Part shown: positions 49,552-58,554 of the stretch, in pieces
Position numbering within the stretch: the stretch's first letter is position 1
Layout of the letters: each line of letters starts with the position of its first letter
Assembly: GCA_024644085.1 (NCBI GenBank)
Contig: JAHELS010000012.1
Location: forward strand, 1 to 58,624
Direction of reading: 5' to 3'
Source of the DNA: Rhodopirellula sp.
GTDB taxonomy: Bacteria > Planctomycetota > Planctomycetia > Pirellulales > Pirellulaceae
DNA: 58,624 nucleotides
Position numbers and translations under genes: made by a program
Notes under the pieces: generated by a model
The model's input: the letters and a program-made list of their open reading frames with translations, nothing else
What the model was told of the DNA's origin: nothing
Database searches by the model: none

Positions 49552-50636
49552 CTCGGATCGTGACGTTTGGCGAAATCATGGGACGATTGACGCCGCCCGG
49601 TTTTCAGCGGATTCGCCAGAGTTTGCCGGGTGACCTGCAGGTCAGCTTTGCGGGCGCCGAAGCTAACGTTGCCGCGTCGCTCGCACTGCTCGGCGCCGAC
49701 GCCATGTTCGTCACCGCGCTTCCGGAAAACGATCTGGCCGACGCGTGCGTCGCAGCGTTGCAATCCTGCAGCGTTGCCCTGCACCTGGTTCGAACGGATT
49801 TCGGCCGGCTCGGTCTCTATTTTGTAGAAACCGGTGCGAATCAACGACCCAGCCGCGTACTCTACGACCGCGATCACTCAGCAATCAGCATGACCGATCG
49901 CGAAGCCTACGATTGGCCTCGCATTTTTCATTCCGCGGATTGGTTTCATGTCACGGGTATCACCCCCGCGATCTCGCCGCTTGCGGCCGAAGCTGCACTC
50001 GATGCGGTGCGGGCAGCGAAATCGGCGGGCTTGGCCGTTTCCTGCGATCTGAACTTCCGAGGTAAGTTGTGGCGTTGGGAACGCGGCACGCCCCCGCGAG
50101 ATCTCGCGCGGCGGGTGATGAGCGAAATACTCGAGGCCGTCGACGTGCTGATCGCCAATGAAGAAGATTGCGAGGACGTGCTCGGCATCCGCGCTGAGCA
50201 AACAGATGTCGACGCGGGGAGAATTGCGATCGATCGCTATCCGGATGTCGCGCGTCACGTCGTCCGCCAATTTCCTAATATCGGACTCGTCGCCACAACG
50301 CTACGTGAAAGCATCACGGCCTCGCACAACAATTGGGGCGCCATGTTGTACGAAGCATCCAGCGACAATGCACTTTTCGCACCCCAGCATGAAGGCGAGT
50401 ACCGTCCCTATGAAATCCGCAATATCGTCGATCGGGTCGGGGCTGGCGACGCGTTTGCCGCCGGACTGATCTTCGCGCTGACCTGCGACGACTACGACAC
50501 GATGGACGGATGCTTGAAATTCGCGGTGGCGGCATCCTGCCTCGCCCACTCGATCGAAGGCGATTTCAACCACTGCGGCCGGGCGGAAATTGACGCCCTG
50601 GCGGGCGGCTCGGTCTCAGGTCGCGTCGTTCGTTAG
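49548..50636 (+). CDS. kdgK: 2-keto-3-deoxygluconate kinase (PfkB family)
   Basis: Starting at ATG 49548 (overlap with the aldolase stop), the protein is PfkB-type sugar kinase: N-terminal VTFGEIMGRLTPP and FAGAEANVAASLALLGADA, and C-terminal catalytic VDRVGAGDAFAAGLIFAL. 362 residues. It phosphorylates KDG to KDPG, the substrate of the aldolase upstream. The order aldolase-kinase and direct overlap indicate translational coupling. Confidence 0.92.
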   Translation: MTRIVTFGEIMGRLTPPGFQRIRQSLPGDLQVSFAGAEANVAASLALLGADAMFVTALPENDLADACVAALQSCSVALHLVRTDFGRLGLYFVETGANQRPSRVLYDRDHSAISMTDREAYDWPRIFHSADWFHVTGITPAISPLAAEAALDAVRAAKSAGLAVSCDLNFRGKLWRWERGTPPRDLARRVMSEILEAVDVLIANEEDCEDVLGIRAEQTDVDAGRIAIDRYPDVARHVVRQFPNIGLVATTLRESITASHNNWGAMLYEASSDNALFAPQHEGEYRPYEIRNIVDRVGAGDAFAAGLIFALTCDDYDTMDGCLKFAVAASCLAHSIEGDFNHCGRAEIDALAGGSVSGRVVR

Positions 50637-50669
50637 GAGTTCAGGCTCGCGGATGTTTGATCAACGTCA

Positions 50670-51278
50670 TCACCAACCGAACCCGCCGGTCGTCATCCAG
50701 AACGCAACCAGCATGCAAAGCCAGACGCCGTCGAGGAAATGCCAGTAATGGGCTGCGAAATCGACCGGCCAATGGCGCTCGTGATCGTACCGCCCCAGGA
50801 GCGCACGGATCGAAACGATCCCCAATGCAATCACGCCGCCGGCGACGTGTAGCGCGTGCAATAGCGCAAGCACGGTAACCATTCCGGCCACACCGCGCCC
50901 GGTACCACCTCCCAGCGCGGGGCCGGAAAGCAGCTGGGTCATCGCGTGGAACTGGACTCCCATGAAAACGATCGCTGCGACCGCGCCCGCCACCAACAAC
51001 ACGCACGTGGCTCTGCGTTTCTCGCGACGTATCATGCGTGTTGCGAAGTGAACCAATCCGCTGATCAATAACAAACATACCGTACTGATCAAAAACGTTG
51101 TCGGCAGCGGCGCGGCTGTTTGAGGATCGTCTCGCCGCCAGTGAGCGTAGATCACATACAACAATATGCTGCTGATGAAGAACACGAACAACGAAACCAG
51201 AAACAATGTGCCTCCGAGACGGTATCGCGCATCGCTGGGAAGAATGGCTTTGGGCTGATTCGATTGCGAGGAATGCAT
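50670..51278 (-). CDS. Heme-copper oxidase subunit III
   Basis: 202 residues with about five membrane helices. The motif VDFAAHYWHFLDGVWLCMLV matches cytochrome oxidase subunit III (AAxYWHFVDxVW). Other oxidase subunits are not in the window. It is a proton-pump partner of respiratory heme-copper oxidases. Confidence 0.93.
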   Translation of the reverse strand: MHSSQSNQPKAILPSDARYRLGGTLFLVSLFVFFISSILLYVIYAHWRRDDPQTAAPLPTTFLISTVCLLLISGLVHFATRMIRREKRRATCVLLVAGAVAAIVFMGVQFHAMTQLLSGPALGGGTGRGVAGMVTVLALLHALHVAGGVIALGIVSIRALLGRYDHERHWPVDFAAHYWHFLDGVWLCMLVAFWMTTGGFGW

Positions 51279-51376
51279 GATGACAGTGGGCGCGATTCGA
51301 AACCGGAACAGGTCACCCTCTCTTGATTATGGTTTGGCGGACTCCCTCGCGAAAACGGAGCACGCGCCAAATCGCT

Positions 51377-52525
51377 TCATTTGGGCATGACGAAAGGACA
51401 GACGTATCCGGGAGTGTCGCCAAAGCAAATCCCCATCGCCTTAGCGGTGACCACCGCGGATCCTAGCGGGTCGACGGTGCGCAAGGCCCCGACAGCTTCG
51501 GCAATCGAAGCATCGAGAATATTCGGTGGGTCATAGCAAACCATTTGCCCGAATTTTTTCTCGACGATCAACCGTACCGCGTGAACCCCGTACTGGCTTG
51601 ACAATACGCGATCGAACGTCGTTGGACCCCCGCCGCGCTGCAGATGTCCAAGCACGACACAGCGGACATCCTGGTCAACCCGCTGCTCGAGTTCATGCGC
51701 AACGACGTGCCCGATTCCTCCCAGCTTGACCTGCAGATTCTGTGATTGCTCTGCAACCAATCCACCATCCGGCAAAGTCGCGCCTTCGGCAACAACGACG
51801 AGCGTGAAATTCTTTCCCAGCTTGGTGCGTTCCACGATCTTCGCGAGCACGTTTTCGTAGGTCCAGGGAATCTCGGGAATCAAGATCACATCGCCGCCAC
51901 CTGCGATCCCGCCGTGCAATGCAATCCATCCCGTATGCCGGCCCATCACCTCCAACACCATCACGCGTCCATGGCTTTCCGCCGTCGTGTGCAGCCGATC
52001 CAACGCATCGGCACAGCAAAGCACCGCGCTGTTGAAACCGAATGTGTAGGCCGTACACGAGAGATCATTGTCGATCGTTTTGGGAACGCCGACCACGGGC
52101 AGTCCCGCTTCGTGGAACTGAAGTGCGGTTGATAGCGACCCGTCGCCACCCACAACGATCAATCCCTCCAACCGCAGAGCGTCAAACGTCGCCCGCACCT
52201 TATCTAGAATGCCTTCGGCAAGTTCGGCACGCCCGTCCTTACCGGCCCTCGCCGAAAAGCGACCTTTGTTCGTCGATCCGAGAATCGTACCGCCCTGGAC
52301 CAGAATCCCGGAAGTGACCTGTGGCGTCAGGACGCGATACCGCACCGGATCGATCAGACCCTCGAATCCCTGTTCGAAACCGACAACCTGGTACCCCAGC
52401 CAAAACGCGGTCTTGGTCACGGCACGGATAACTGCATTCAACCCGGGACAATCGCCGCCGGAAGTCAGAATTCCTATGCGTGGACGGTGTTCATCCAAGT
52501 CGCTGCCGATCGGGCTGGCTGTCAT
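51377..52525 (-). CDS. 6-phosphofructokinase (mixed type)
   Basis: I take ATG 52525 as the start; the frame extends to 52654. The protein of about 382 residues has ILTSGGDCPGLNAVIRAV, VVGGDGSLSTAL, VPKTIDNDLSCTAYTFG and EVMGRHTGWIALHGG. The pair GGDGS and PKTIDND (Gly at the ATP position and Lys at the following site) places it in the group III ATP/PPi-type PFK, in which the phosphoryl donor cannot be told from sequence. It is divergent from the ferredoxin fusion gene, sharing a promoter region. Confidence 0.93.
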   Translation of the reverse strand: MTASPIGSDLDEHRPRIGILTSGGDCPGLNAVIRAVTKTAFWLGYQVVGFEQGFEGLIDPVRYRVLTPQVTSGILVQGGTILGSTNKGRFSARAGKDGRAELAEGILDKVRATFDALRLEGLIVVGGDGSLSTALQFHEAGLPVVGVPKTIDNDLSCTAYTFGFNSAVLCCADALDRLHTTAESHGRVMVLEVMGRHTGWIALHGGIAGGGDVILIPEIPWTYENVLAKIVERTKLGKNFTLVVVAEGATLPDGGLVAEQSQNLQVKLGGIGHVVAHELEQRVDQDVRCVVLGHLQRGGGPTTFDRVLSSQYGVHAVRLIVEKKFGQMVCYDPPNILDASIAEAVGALRTVDPLGSAVVTAKAMGICFGDTPGYVCPFVMPK

Positions 52526-52703
52526 GTCGCTCGCCACACTTGTTTCCTTACGGTTGCCGGGACGATCCCGTACATCTGAGTAGGGGAGGGCTGGAATCGG
52601 ATAGTTTGTCGGATTCGTGTCGATTCCGAAGCGCCCAGGCGTGGATGATAGCAAAGGTTCTGTCTTGACGCTGTCGGGGCTTCGCGGTTACTCAAAAGCA
52701 GGC

Positions 52704-54527
52704 ATGGAAGCGGAAGAATCAATCGTTGTTCGCCGGCCTGAGCGTTGGAGCGAGCCGATGGATGCGTCGATGAACGACGCTGACGTTTCGTGGCTGCGCT
52801 CCCGCGAGCCGTTTGCCAGCATGAGCCCCAAATCGTTCCCAAGAACGATCCCGCTCGACGGCATTCTTCGCAACGATTGTCGCATTCGGCGGTGTGAACC
52901 AGGCGAGATACTGGTTCGCGAAGGTGATTACGGAAATAGCGCGTTTCTGGTCCTCTCGGGCAGTGTGCGTGTGATGGTCAACGCTCTGGCGCCGGAACAG
53001 CTCGGCCGGTCCACAAAAAAGAAGCTCTCATGGTCCCAGGCACTGCGAAAGTACTTGCGTCGATCGAATTATCCCGAAACGCGGGAACCGCATGAGGTCA
53101 CCAGCAACATTGATTCGGGCAATGGCATCGGATCGTTACGCCAAGTTGACGACCGGCCCGCAGTCTTTCTCCAGGATTTCGACTTTGTTCTCCGTGACAA
53201 CGAAACCGTCTCTTTGGGACCCGGTGAACTGTTTGGCGAAGTCGCCGCAATGTACCGCTCGCCCCGTACCGCCACAGTCGTTTCGGAAACCGAAGCGACC
53301 CTGCTGGAGATTCGCTGGCAGGGGCTACGAATTCTTCGGCGCGATGCGGGGTTTGCCGACACACTCGAAGCCCATTACCGCAAACATTGGCTGGCGGTTC
53401 ACCTGAGGGAAGTCTCGCTGCTGCGACACCTCCCCGAAGCAAGTCTCAATCGTGTTGCCGATGCCACGCAGCTCCGTTCGTTCGGGCGGATGGAGTGGAA
53501 TACCGATTACCGCAAAACCCGAAAGCTTCCCGTCGAACAGCAAATTGAATCCGAGCCGTTGGTGGCCCAGGAAGGTCGTGTGCCGACGGACCTGATCATT
53601 GTCCGCAGCGGTTTCGGTCGGTTGTCACAACATTTTGGTGCATCGCACCGAACAACGGCCTATCTCGGAAAAGGGCATGTGTTCGGGCTGGAAGAATTGG
53701 CGCACAACTCGCTTCGCGCCGCCGAGACACCTCCGAGCACGCTTTCCAATTCGCTGCGTGCGGTCGGGTTCCTTGATGTGCTTTTCATCCCGGTGGAAGT
53801 ATTCGCCAGCGAAATATTGCCACACGTACGGCGTAGCGAACTTCCTGACTCTGCGGCCAGGCTGATGGTTCAATCATCCGAGTCGCGCAGAAAACAGGAT
53901 GAACGACGCCGCGCCGACCGGGAATCGAGCGGCACTCGAGGTGATGGCGAAGACGTGCCGAGTCCCACCGGCCAACAGTTTCAAGAAACCGGCCTGCTTG
54001 AATTCATCGTCGAAAACCGGATGAACAATGGCCGCCAGGCGATGGTCATCGACTTGCACCGTTGCACGCGTTGCGATGACTGTGTCAAAGCGTGCGCCGC
54101 GACTCACGATGGTAACCCTCGATTCGTCCGCGAAGGCATTTCCCACGAGCAATTGCAGTTTGTCCAGGCATGCATGCAGTGCACCGATCCGGTTTGCATG
54201 ATCGGATGCCCCACCGGTGCCATCGCCAGGGACGAAGAGACCGGCGTCGTCGAAATCTACGAACCGATCTGTGTGGGCTGCGGGACATGTGCCGCAGCAT
54301 GTCCCTACGAGAACATCCGCATGGCGGAAGTTTTCGATTCACAGGGAAGACCCTACCACGACATCGAACGCGGAAAACCGATCATGAAAGCGACCAAGTG
54401 CGACATGTGCAGTCGACAACCCAGTGGGCCCGCATGTGCTTCGGCCTGTCCGCACGACGCGCTGGTGCGTATCGACCTCAGTGAATCCAAACCGTTGCAG
54501 CAATGGCTCGAGCGACGGAGCGAATAA
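52704..54527 (+). CDS. Two cyclic-nucleotide-binding-like domains fused to a four-cluster ferredoxin
   Basis: From ATG 52704 (a start at 52617 also fits) the product is about 607 residues. The first half contains a first cNMP-binding-like domain (LVREGDYGNSAFLVLSGSVR, then LGPGELFGEVAAMYRSPRTA) with a Ser/Arg-rich insert, and a second, more diverged one (VAQEGRVPTDLIIVRSGFGR; YLGKGHVFGLEELAHN). A charged linker follows. The last 150 residues form a DmsB/HybA-type ferredoxin with 16 Cys in four groups (CTRCDDCVKAC, CMQCTDPVCMIGC, CVGCGTCAAAC, CDMCSRQPSGPACASAC), enough for four [4Fe-4S] clusters. No signal peptide is visible. A membrane protein follows after three bases. Confidence 0.9.
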   Translation: MEAEESIVVRRPERWSEPMDASMNDADVSWLRSREPFASMSPKSFPRTIPLDGILRNDCRIRRCEPGEILVREGDYGNSAFLVLSGSVRVMVNALAPEQLGRSTKKKLSWSQALRKYLRRSNYPETREPHEVTSNIDSGNGIGSLRQVDDRPAVFLQDFDFVLRDNETVSLGPGELFGEVAAMYRSPRTATVVSETEATLLEIRWQGLRILRRDAGFADTLEAHYRKHWLAVHLREVSLLRHLPEASLNRVADATQLRSFGRMEWNTDYRKTRKLPVEQQIESEPLVAQEGRVPTDLIIVRSGFGRLSQHFGASHRTTAYLGKGHVFGLEELAHNSLRAAETPPSTLSNSLRAVGFLDVLFIPVEVFASEILPHVRRSELPDSAARLMVQSSESRRKQDERRRADRESSGTRGDGEDVPSPTGQQFQETGLLEFIVENRMNNGRQAMVIDLHRCTRCDDCVKACAATHDGNPRFVREGISHEQLQFVQACMQCTDPVCMIGCPTGAIARDEETGVVEIYEPICVGCGTCAAACPYENIRMAEVFDSQGRPYHDIERGKPIMKATKCDMCSRQPSGPACASACPHDALVRIDLSESKPLQQWLERRSE

Positions 54528-54530
54528 CCG

Positions 54531-55352
54531 ATGCAAAAAATCTCCTTTCGTCGCCGCCGGCAAGCCTCGATCCTCGTGACGCTCCTGGCGGCTGCTGTGG
54601 TCGGCGCAATCGCCTGGGTTCAGTCGGGTCGACTGGCTCACGCATCGTTTTTCACGGGAGCGACGCTGCTGTCATCGGTGCTGTTGCTGGGGTTGCTCGG
54701 GGTTCGCCGACGTTTACCGATACTGCCGTTGGGCAGCGTCAGCACATGGACTCAGATTCACATCTATCTCGGACTGTTCACTTCTGCTGTCTATGTGATG
54801 CACGTGCCTGCGATCATTGCTGGGGGCGTCTTCGAGTGCGGCCTGTCGATCGTCTTTCTGCTGGTAACGGCAAGCGGGTTCTATGGCATTTACGCCAGCC
54901 GCACGCTCCCCAAACGTTTGACCGCCGTCGAAGGCCAGCACCGTTTCGACCGCGTCTCGTGGCATCGCATTCAAATCGCCGACACAGCACGCGAGCTGCT
55001 CGCGGAACTCAATGAACAGTCCGGTGTGCGGGTACTGGGAACCTTCTACACCAATTACTTGCATCCCTTTTTCGGCTCGCGTCCCTCGTTCGCCTATGTG
55101 CTGATGCCCACCGGTGTGCGGCGCCGGCGTCTGCTCAGTGGATTGCAGGAGCTTAACCGCTACCTCGAATCCGACGGACGAACCACGGCTGGACGATTCG
55201 CGGCGCTGGTGCGCCGTCGCGACGACCTCGACTATCAATTCGCGCTGCAACTGCGGCTGCGGTTGTGGCTTGTTATCCACTGCCTCTTTTCCGTCGCCCT
55301 GATCGTGGGCGGAATCATCCACGCCGTGATTGCGTGGAGATTCTCCGGCTAG
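54531..55352 (+). CDS. Membrane protein with two spaced His pairs (di-heme b-type candidate)
   Basis: The 273 residues begin four bases after the upstream gene. Five hydrophobic helices are seen (about 12-30, 40-58, 74-98, 105-123 and 246-270), with a soluble insert of about 120 residues between helix 4 and 5. Helix 3 has His77 and His91 and helix 5 has His250 and His264, each pair 14 apart. This is the bis-heme b arrangement of ferric-reductase and bc-type membrane cytochromes. It could carry electrons between the cytoplasmic ferredoxin and the outside cytochrome coded next. No named family recognised. Confidence 0.85.
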   Translation: MQKISFRRRRQASILVTLLAAAVVGAIAWVQSGRLAHASFFTGATLLSSVLLLGLLGVRRRLPILPLGSVSTWTQIHIYLGLFTSAVYVMHVPAIIAGGVFECGLSIVFLLVTASGFYGIYASRTLPKRLTAVEGQHRFDRVSWHRIQIADTARELLAELNEQSGVRVLGTFYTNYLHPFFGSRPSFAYVLMPTGVRRRRLLSGLQELNRYLESDGRTTAGRFAALVRRRDDLDYQFALQLRLRLWLVIHCLFSVALIVGGIIHAVIAWRFSG

Positions 55353-55378
55353 CCGGTCCAACGCGAAGACCCGAAAAC

Positions 55379-57409
55379 ATGCGACGAGACGAGCTAACTC
55401 TTCCCGAACCACCTGCGACCGATCGGCCCGGCGACCGGTGGATGTGTGGACGTACCGGGGACCAGGCAGCTTGCCCGAGAGGCCCGGATCCCCAGGGAAC
55501 GTGTCCACTTGCCGAAGCCTGTCACCCTCGACGCACCTGGCACGGGAAACGCAAGCGAATAGCGACGGTCATCGGCGTCCTGATCACGGTGATTGTCTTT
55601 GCCCTGGCCTGGACTCAGTCGAGCGCGTCGGTCATGAAACCGGGTGAACTATCGACACCGCACGCCCAGATCCTCGCCAGCACATTGACATCGCAGCGAT
55701 GCGCATCGTGCCATCCCGAGGCGGCCACGTCGACCGCCGAGTGGTTCTCGAAGGACACCGCCGGCCATCAAAACGTGACCCAATCGGATCGTTGCCTCGA
55801 TTGTCATCACACGACAATCCAGCGTTCGACGGCGACGCTCGCCCATAATCTGCCGAAGCGAATGCGCGCAAGGCTGAGACCGGTATCGATCACAGAAGAA
55901 ACCCAAACGTGGCAAGACCTGCTTCCCGGACCGGCGATCGACCAGGAAAACATCCAATGCAGCGCCTGTCATCGTGAGCATCGCGGTGCTGATGGAAATC
56001 TCCTGGACATCTCCGACTCGCAATGCCAAACATGCCACAGTGATCGTTTCGGCAGCTTCGCAACCTCGCACGTTGATTGGGACGACTGGCCCTACGGACG
56101 CGGTCGCAGCATCGCTTTCAACCATTTCACTCACGCGACGAAACATTTTCCAGCAACCGCGCGGGGGACGTCGGTCGCCCAGTTCCAGTGCACCGATTGT
56201 CACCCGCGCAGCGCCAGCGGGGAACTCGAACGTTCGGCCAACTACGAGCGATCATGCGCCCAGTGCCACGATGAAGCGTTGCGAATTGAAGCGGCGGAAG
56301 GATTCGAGTTGCTTGCCTTGCCGACGTTGCCTGAGGAATCCGCCGAAAGAGTTCATCCGTGGCCGGAATCGGCGACCGGCTTTTTTGATGGAGTATTGTC
56401 CCCACTTGCCGATCTGATGATTCGCGCCGACGCCAACACTGACGCCGCGATCCGTCAGCTACCACAGCGGGACTTTGGCCGAATCGATCCCCACAATCGT
56501 GACTCGGTCGCCGCCTGTGAAACGATCGCCCGCGCGTACCGACAACTTCTACTTGAGTTCGGAAGCGACGGACAACGGGTTTTCGTTGAACGAATGAACG
56601 CGATTGGCATCTCTTCGGACACTCTCAAGCCGCTGCTGCGATCGCTCTCACCGCAGCTGGTCAGGGAAACCCACTCGCGTTGGTTCACCGCCGAGATCGG
56701 CCGTGGAGTGCGCCAAATACAGTTCCAGGATTCCTCCGCGCCACCCGCGTCGCTGTTGATCGATGAGCGCGAACTGGATTTCGCCGATTCATTGATCCCC
56801 GCCGACGGGATCGCCGAAAGCGACCTCCTTGCCTTGCCGGATGCCGATTCACATACAGGCGATCCGCTGGCGGAAGATCTGCCGAATCCGAAGTCTCGAG
56901 AGGCCGCCGCCACTTTCGACGCCGAGCGGATGGTGCCTCTTGGTGGTTGGTTCCGAGATGATTCGCGCATGGCGATTCGGTACCGGGGGGGCGGGCACGA
57001 CGATCCTGTGCTCAAGTCCGCAATCGATTTGATTAACCAGCTTCCCATTGGGGATCCCGCCCGCGCCAGCATGTTGAGCAATCGTGCGATTGCGGCCTGC
57101 ATCGCGTGTCATCCGGGCGCTCTGCGCCGCGGTATCCCGCAATGGCGCAGCGAAGCGTTGATCGGACGCAAACATGACTTCACAAAATTCTCGCATGCGC
57201 CGCATTTGAATATCGCCACACTTGCCGATTGCCGACACTGTCATCGGATCGGTGGACCGCCCAGTGGAACCACGGCCCTGGTCGGCGCGCGAACGGAGAT
57301 TCGGGAGTTCGCCCCCCTGAGCCGCCAATCGTGCGCAGCGTGCCACACGCCTCAAGCCGCAGGCGATGCCTGCGTAAAATGTCATCGCTACCACATCGAT
57401 CTACGATGA
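55379..57409 (+). CDS. Membrane-anchored decaheme c-type cytochrome
   Basis: From ATG 55379 the protein has 676 residues. A Cys-containing cytoplasmic N-terminus (CGRTGDQAACPRG, then CPLAEAC) precedes a membrane helix (ATVIGVLITVIVFALAWT). Ten CxxCH heme motifs follow: CASCH, CLDCH, CSACH, CQTCH, CTDCH, CAQCH, then after a gap CIACH, CRHCH, CAACH and CVKCH. A region of about 270 residues with no heme motif lies between the sixth and seventh. It belongs to the electron-transfer group 52704-57409. The last nine bases overlap the converging YjbQ gene. Confidence 0.93.
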   Translation: MRRDELTLPEPPATDRPGDRWMCGRTGDQAACPRGPDPQGTCPLAEACHPRRTWHGKRKRIATVIGVLITVIVFALAWTQSSASVMKPGELSTPHAQILASTLTSQRCASCHPEAATSTAEWFSKDTAGHQNVTQSDRCLDCHHTTIQRSTATLAHNLPKRMRARLRPVSITEETQTWQDLLPGPAIDQENIQCSACHREHRGADGNLLDISDSQCQTCHSDRFGSFATSHVDWDDWPYGRGRSIAFNHFTHATKHFPATARGTSVAQFQCTDCHPRSASGELERSANYERSCAQCHDEALRIEAAEGFELLALPTLPEESAERVHPWPESATGFFDGVLSPLADLMIRADANTDAAIRQLPQRDFGRIDPHNRDSVAACETIARAYRQLLLEFGSDGQRVFVERMNAIGISSDTLKPLLRSLSPQLVRETHSRWFTAEIGRGVRQIQFQDSSAPPASLLIDERELDFADSLIPADGIAESDLLALPDADSHTGDPLAEDLPNPKSREAAATFDAERMVPLGGWFRDDSRMAIRYRGGGHDDPVLKSAIDLINQLPIGDPARASMLSNRAIAACIACHPGALRRGIPQWRSEALIGRKHDFTKFSHAPHLNIATLADCRHCHRIGGPPSGTTALVGARTEIREFAPLSRQSCAACHTPQAAGDACVKCHRYHIDLR

Positions 57410-57826
57410 TGATTCGCCGTGGACTGTGACGACTACGCTGCGACCGCTGGCCCGATCCCGATGTTCGCACAGATAGATTCCCTGCCATGTACCCAGTTGC
57501 AGCCGGCCGTCGCTGACCGGGATCATGACGCTGCTTCCCATCATGCTCGCCTTGACATGGGCCGGCATGTCATCGGGGCCCTCGAGTGTGTGAACATAGG
57601 GCAATGACTCGGGGACGGCATGATTCATCGCCGTCTCAAAGTCGACTCGGACGTCCGGGTCTGCGTTCTCGTTGATCGTCAATGAGGCGCTGGTGTGCTG
57701 GATGAAAACCTGCATCCACCCGATTCGAACCGAGGACAACTCCGGCACCGCGTGGGTGACCTCATTCGTGATCAGATGGAACCCGCGGCGGGCGGCGGGG
57801 AGTCGAATTGTCTGCTGGAGCCACAT
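57401..57826 (-). CDS. YjbQ-family (UPF0047) protein
   Basis: The 141 residues match the YjbQ family: VFIQHTSASLTINENADPDV, the signature with His and Asn residues, SMMGSSVMIPVSDGRLQLGT and WQGIYLCEHRD. E. coli YjbQ has been reported to have thiamin-phosphate synthase activity, but its physiological role is not established. The protein is cytoplasmic. Confidence 0.95.
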   Translation of the reverse strand: MWLQQTIRLPAARRGFHLITNEVTHAVPELSSVRIGWMQVFIQHTSASLTINENADPDVRVDFETAMNHAVPESLPYVHTLEGPDDMPAHVKASMMGSSVMIPVSDGRLQLGTWQGIYLCEHRDRASGRSVVVTVHGESSS

Positions 57827-58161
57827 GGGAAGTGTTCGTTGAATGGGGAAATGTCGACGATTCTAAAATATTTTTTTGACCGGAAACCGCGGACACGATC
57901 AGCACCTGAAAGCATCTGACGCTTCGCGATTGTGGCGATTCGGTTCGAAAACCAGCCGCAGCGGATTATTTGGCAAGGTCCCAATTCTCCCGTGACCGGG
58001 AATCAATGTTGGCGATTCCCCCCTTGACAGAAACTCGGCCCTTCCGGTGCGAAGATGTGCCAATTGGCATGGCCCGGTCGCCGCATTCGACAAACTCCCG
58101 CCGAGTCGGTTTGCGGGGTGCGATGAGGATCCTCGAAGGGGAAATGCTGCCGACAATTTTC
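57827..58161. other. Gap between YjbQ gene and the small end gene
   Basis: No supported gene is found here. The stretch near 57862-57878 is T/A-rich (a run of seven Ts), and would supply a TAGAAT -10-like element for the YjbQ gene on the minus strand. I see no other structured feature. Confidence 0.4.
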
Positions 58162-58189
58162 TTGACTCATTCATCGAAACGTCAATAAT
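58162..58189 (+). promoter_or_regulatory. Sigma-70-type promoter of the small end gene
   Basis: TTGACT (58162-58167) and AATAAT (58184-58189) are spaced by 16 bases, each one mismatch from consensus. The start of transcription would be near 58197, about 100 bases before the ATG at 58297. Confidence 0.6.
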
Positions 58190-58296
58190 CACACCGTAGT
58201 TGCGATGCGTGGGCCATGGACAGGTTCACCCACCTAGAAAAGTGTGGTTCGTTGGTTGGATCAGCGTTCCGGCGTGTGAATTGGAAAATTGTATTT

Positions 58297-58521
58297 ATGA
58301 GCCAGTGCAAGAACGTCTTTGAAGCCATCTTGCGGTACGGTCACGACGAAGACTTCGTCCCTCAAGAGGACGACAAATTCATCCCCACCGATGCCCCGGC
58401 GGGCAGTGCGGACAAGATCGAAGTCCTTCGTCGACGAGTCGAATTAGGGCAGCCTCTTTGGCACACCACGGACCGCGTTGATTATAGCGGTCTGACTGGG
58501 GCCATCCGCCCACGCGAATAA
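58297..58521 (+). CDS. Small acidic protein of unknown function
   Basis: The frame begins at 58216, but ATG 58297 gives a more natural 74-residue protein starting SQCKNVFEAILRYGHDEDFV and ending TGAIRPRE, with a clear globular acidic composition (DEDFVPQEDDKF). It lacks a signal peptide. The gene has its own promoter and a strong terminator, so it is likely a monocistronic, well-expressed gene. I do not recognise the family. Confidence 0.75.
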   Translation: MSQCKNVFEAILRYGHDEDFVPQEDDKFIPTDAPAGSADKIEVLRRRVELGQPLWHTTDRVDYSGLTGAIRPRE

Positions 58522-58554
58522 CCGCTCCCCATCGACCCGTCTGAAATGACCCAG

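Noticed and set aside
58024-58060. TTGACA at 58024 as -35
   Set aside because: No acceptable -10 lies 15-19 bases downstream; the pair at 58162-58189 is better.
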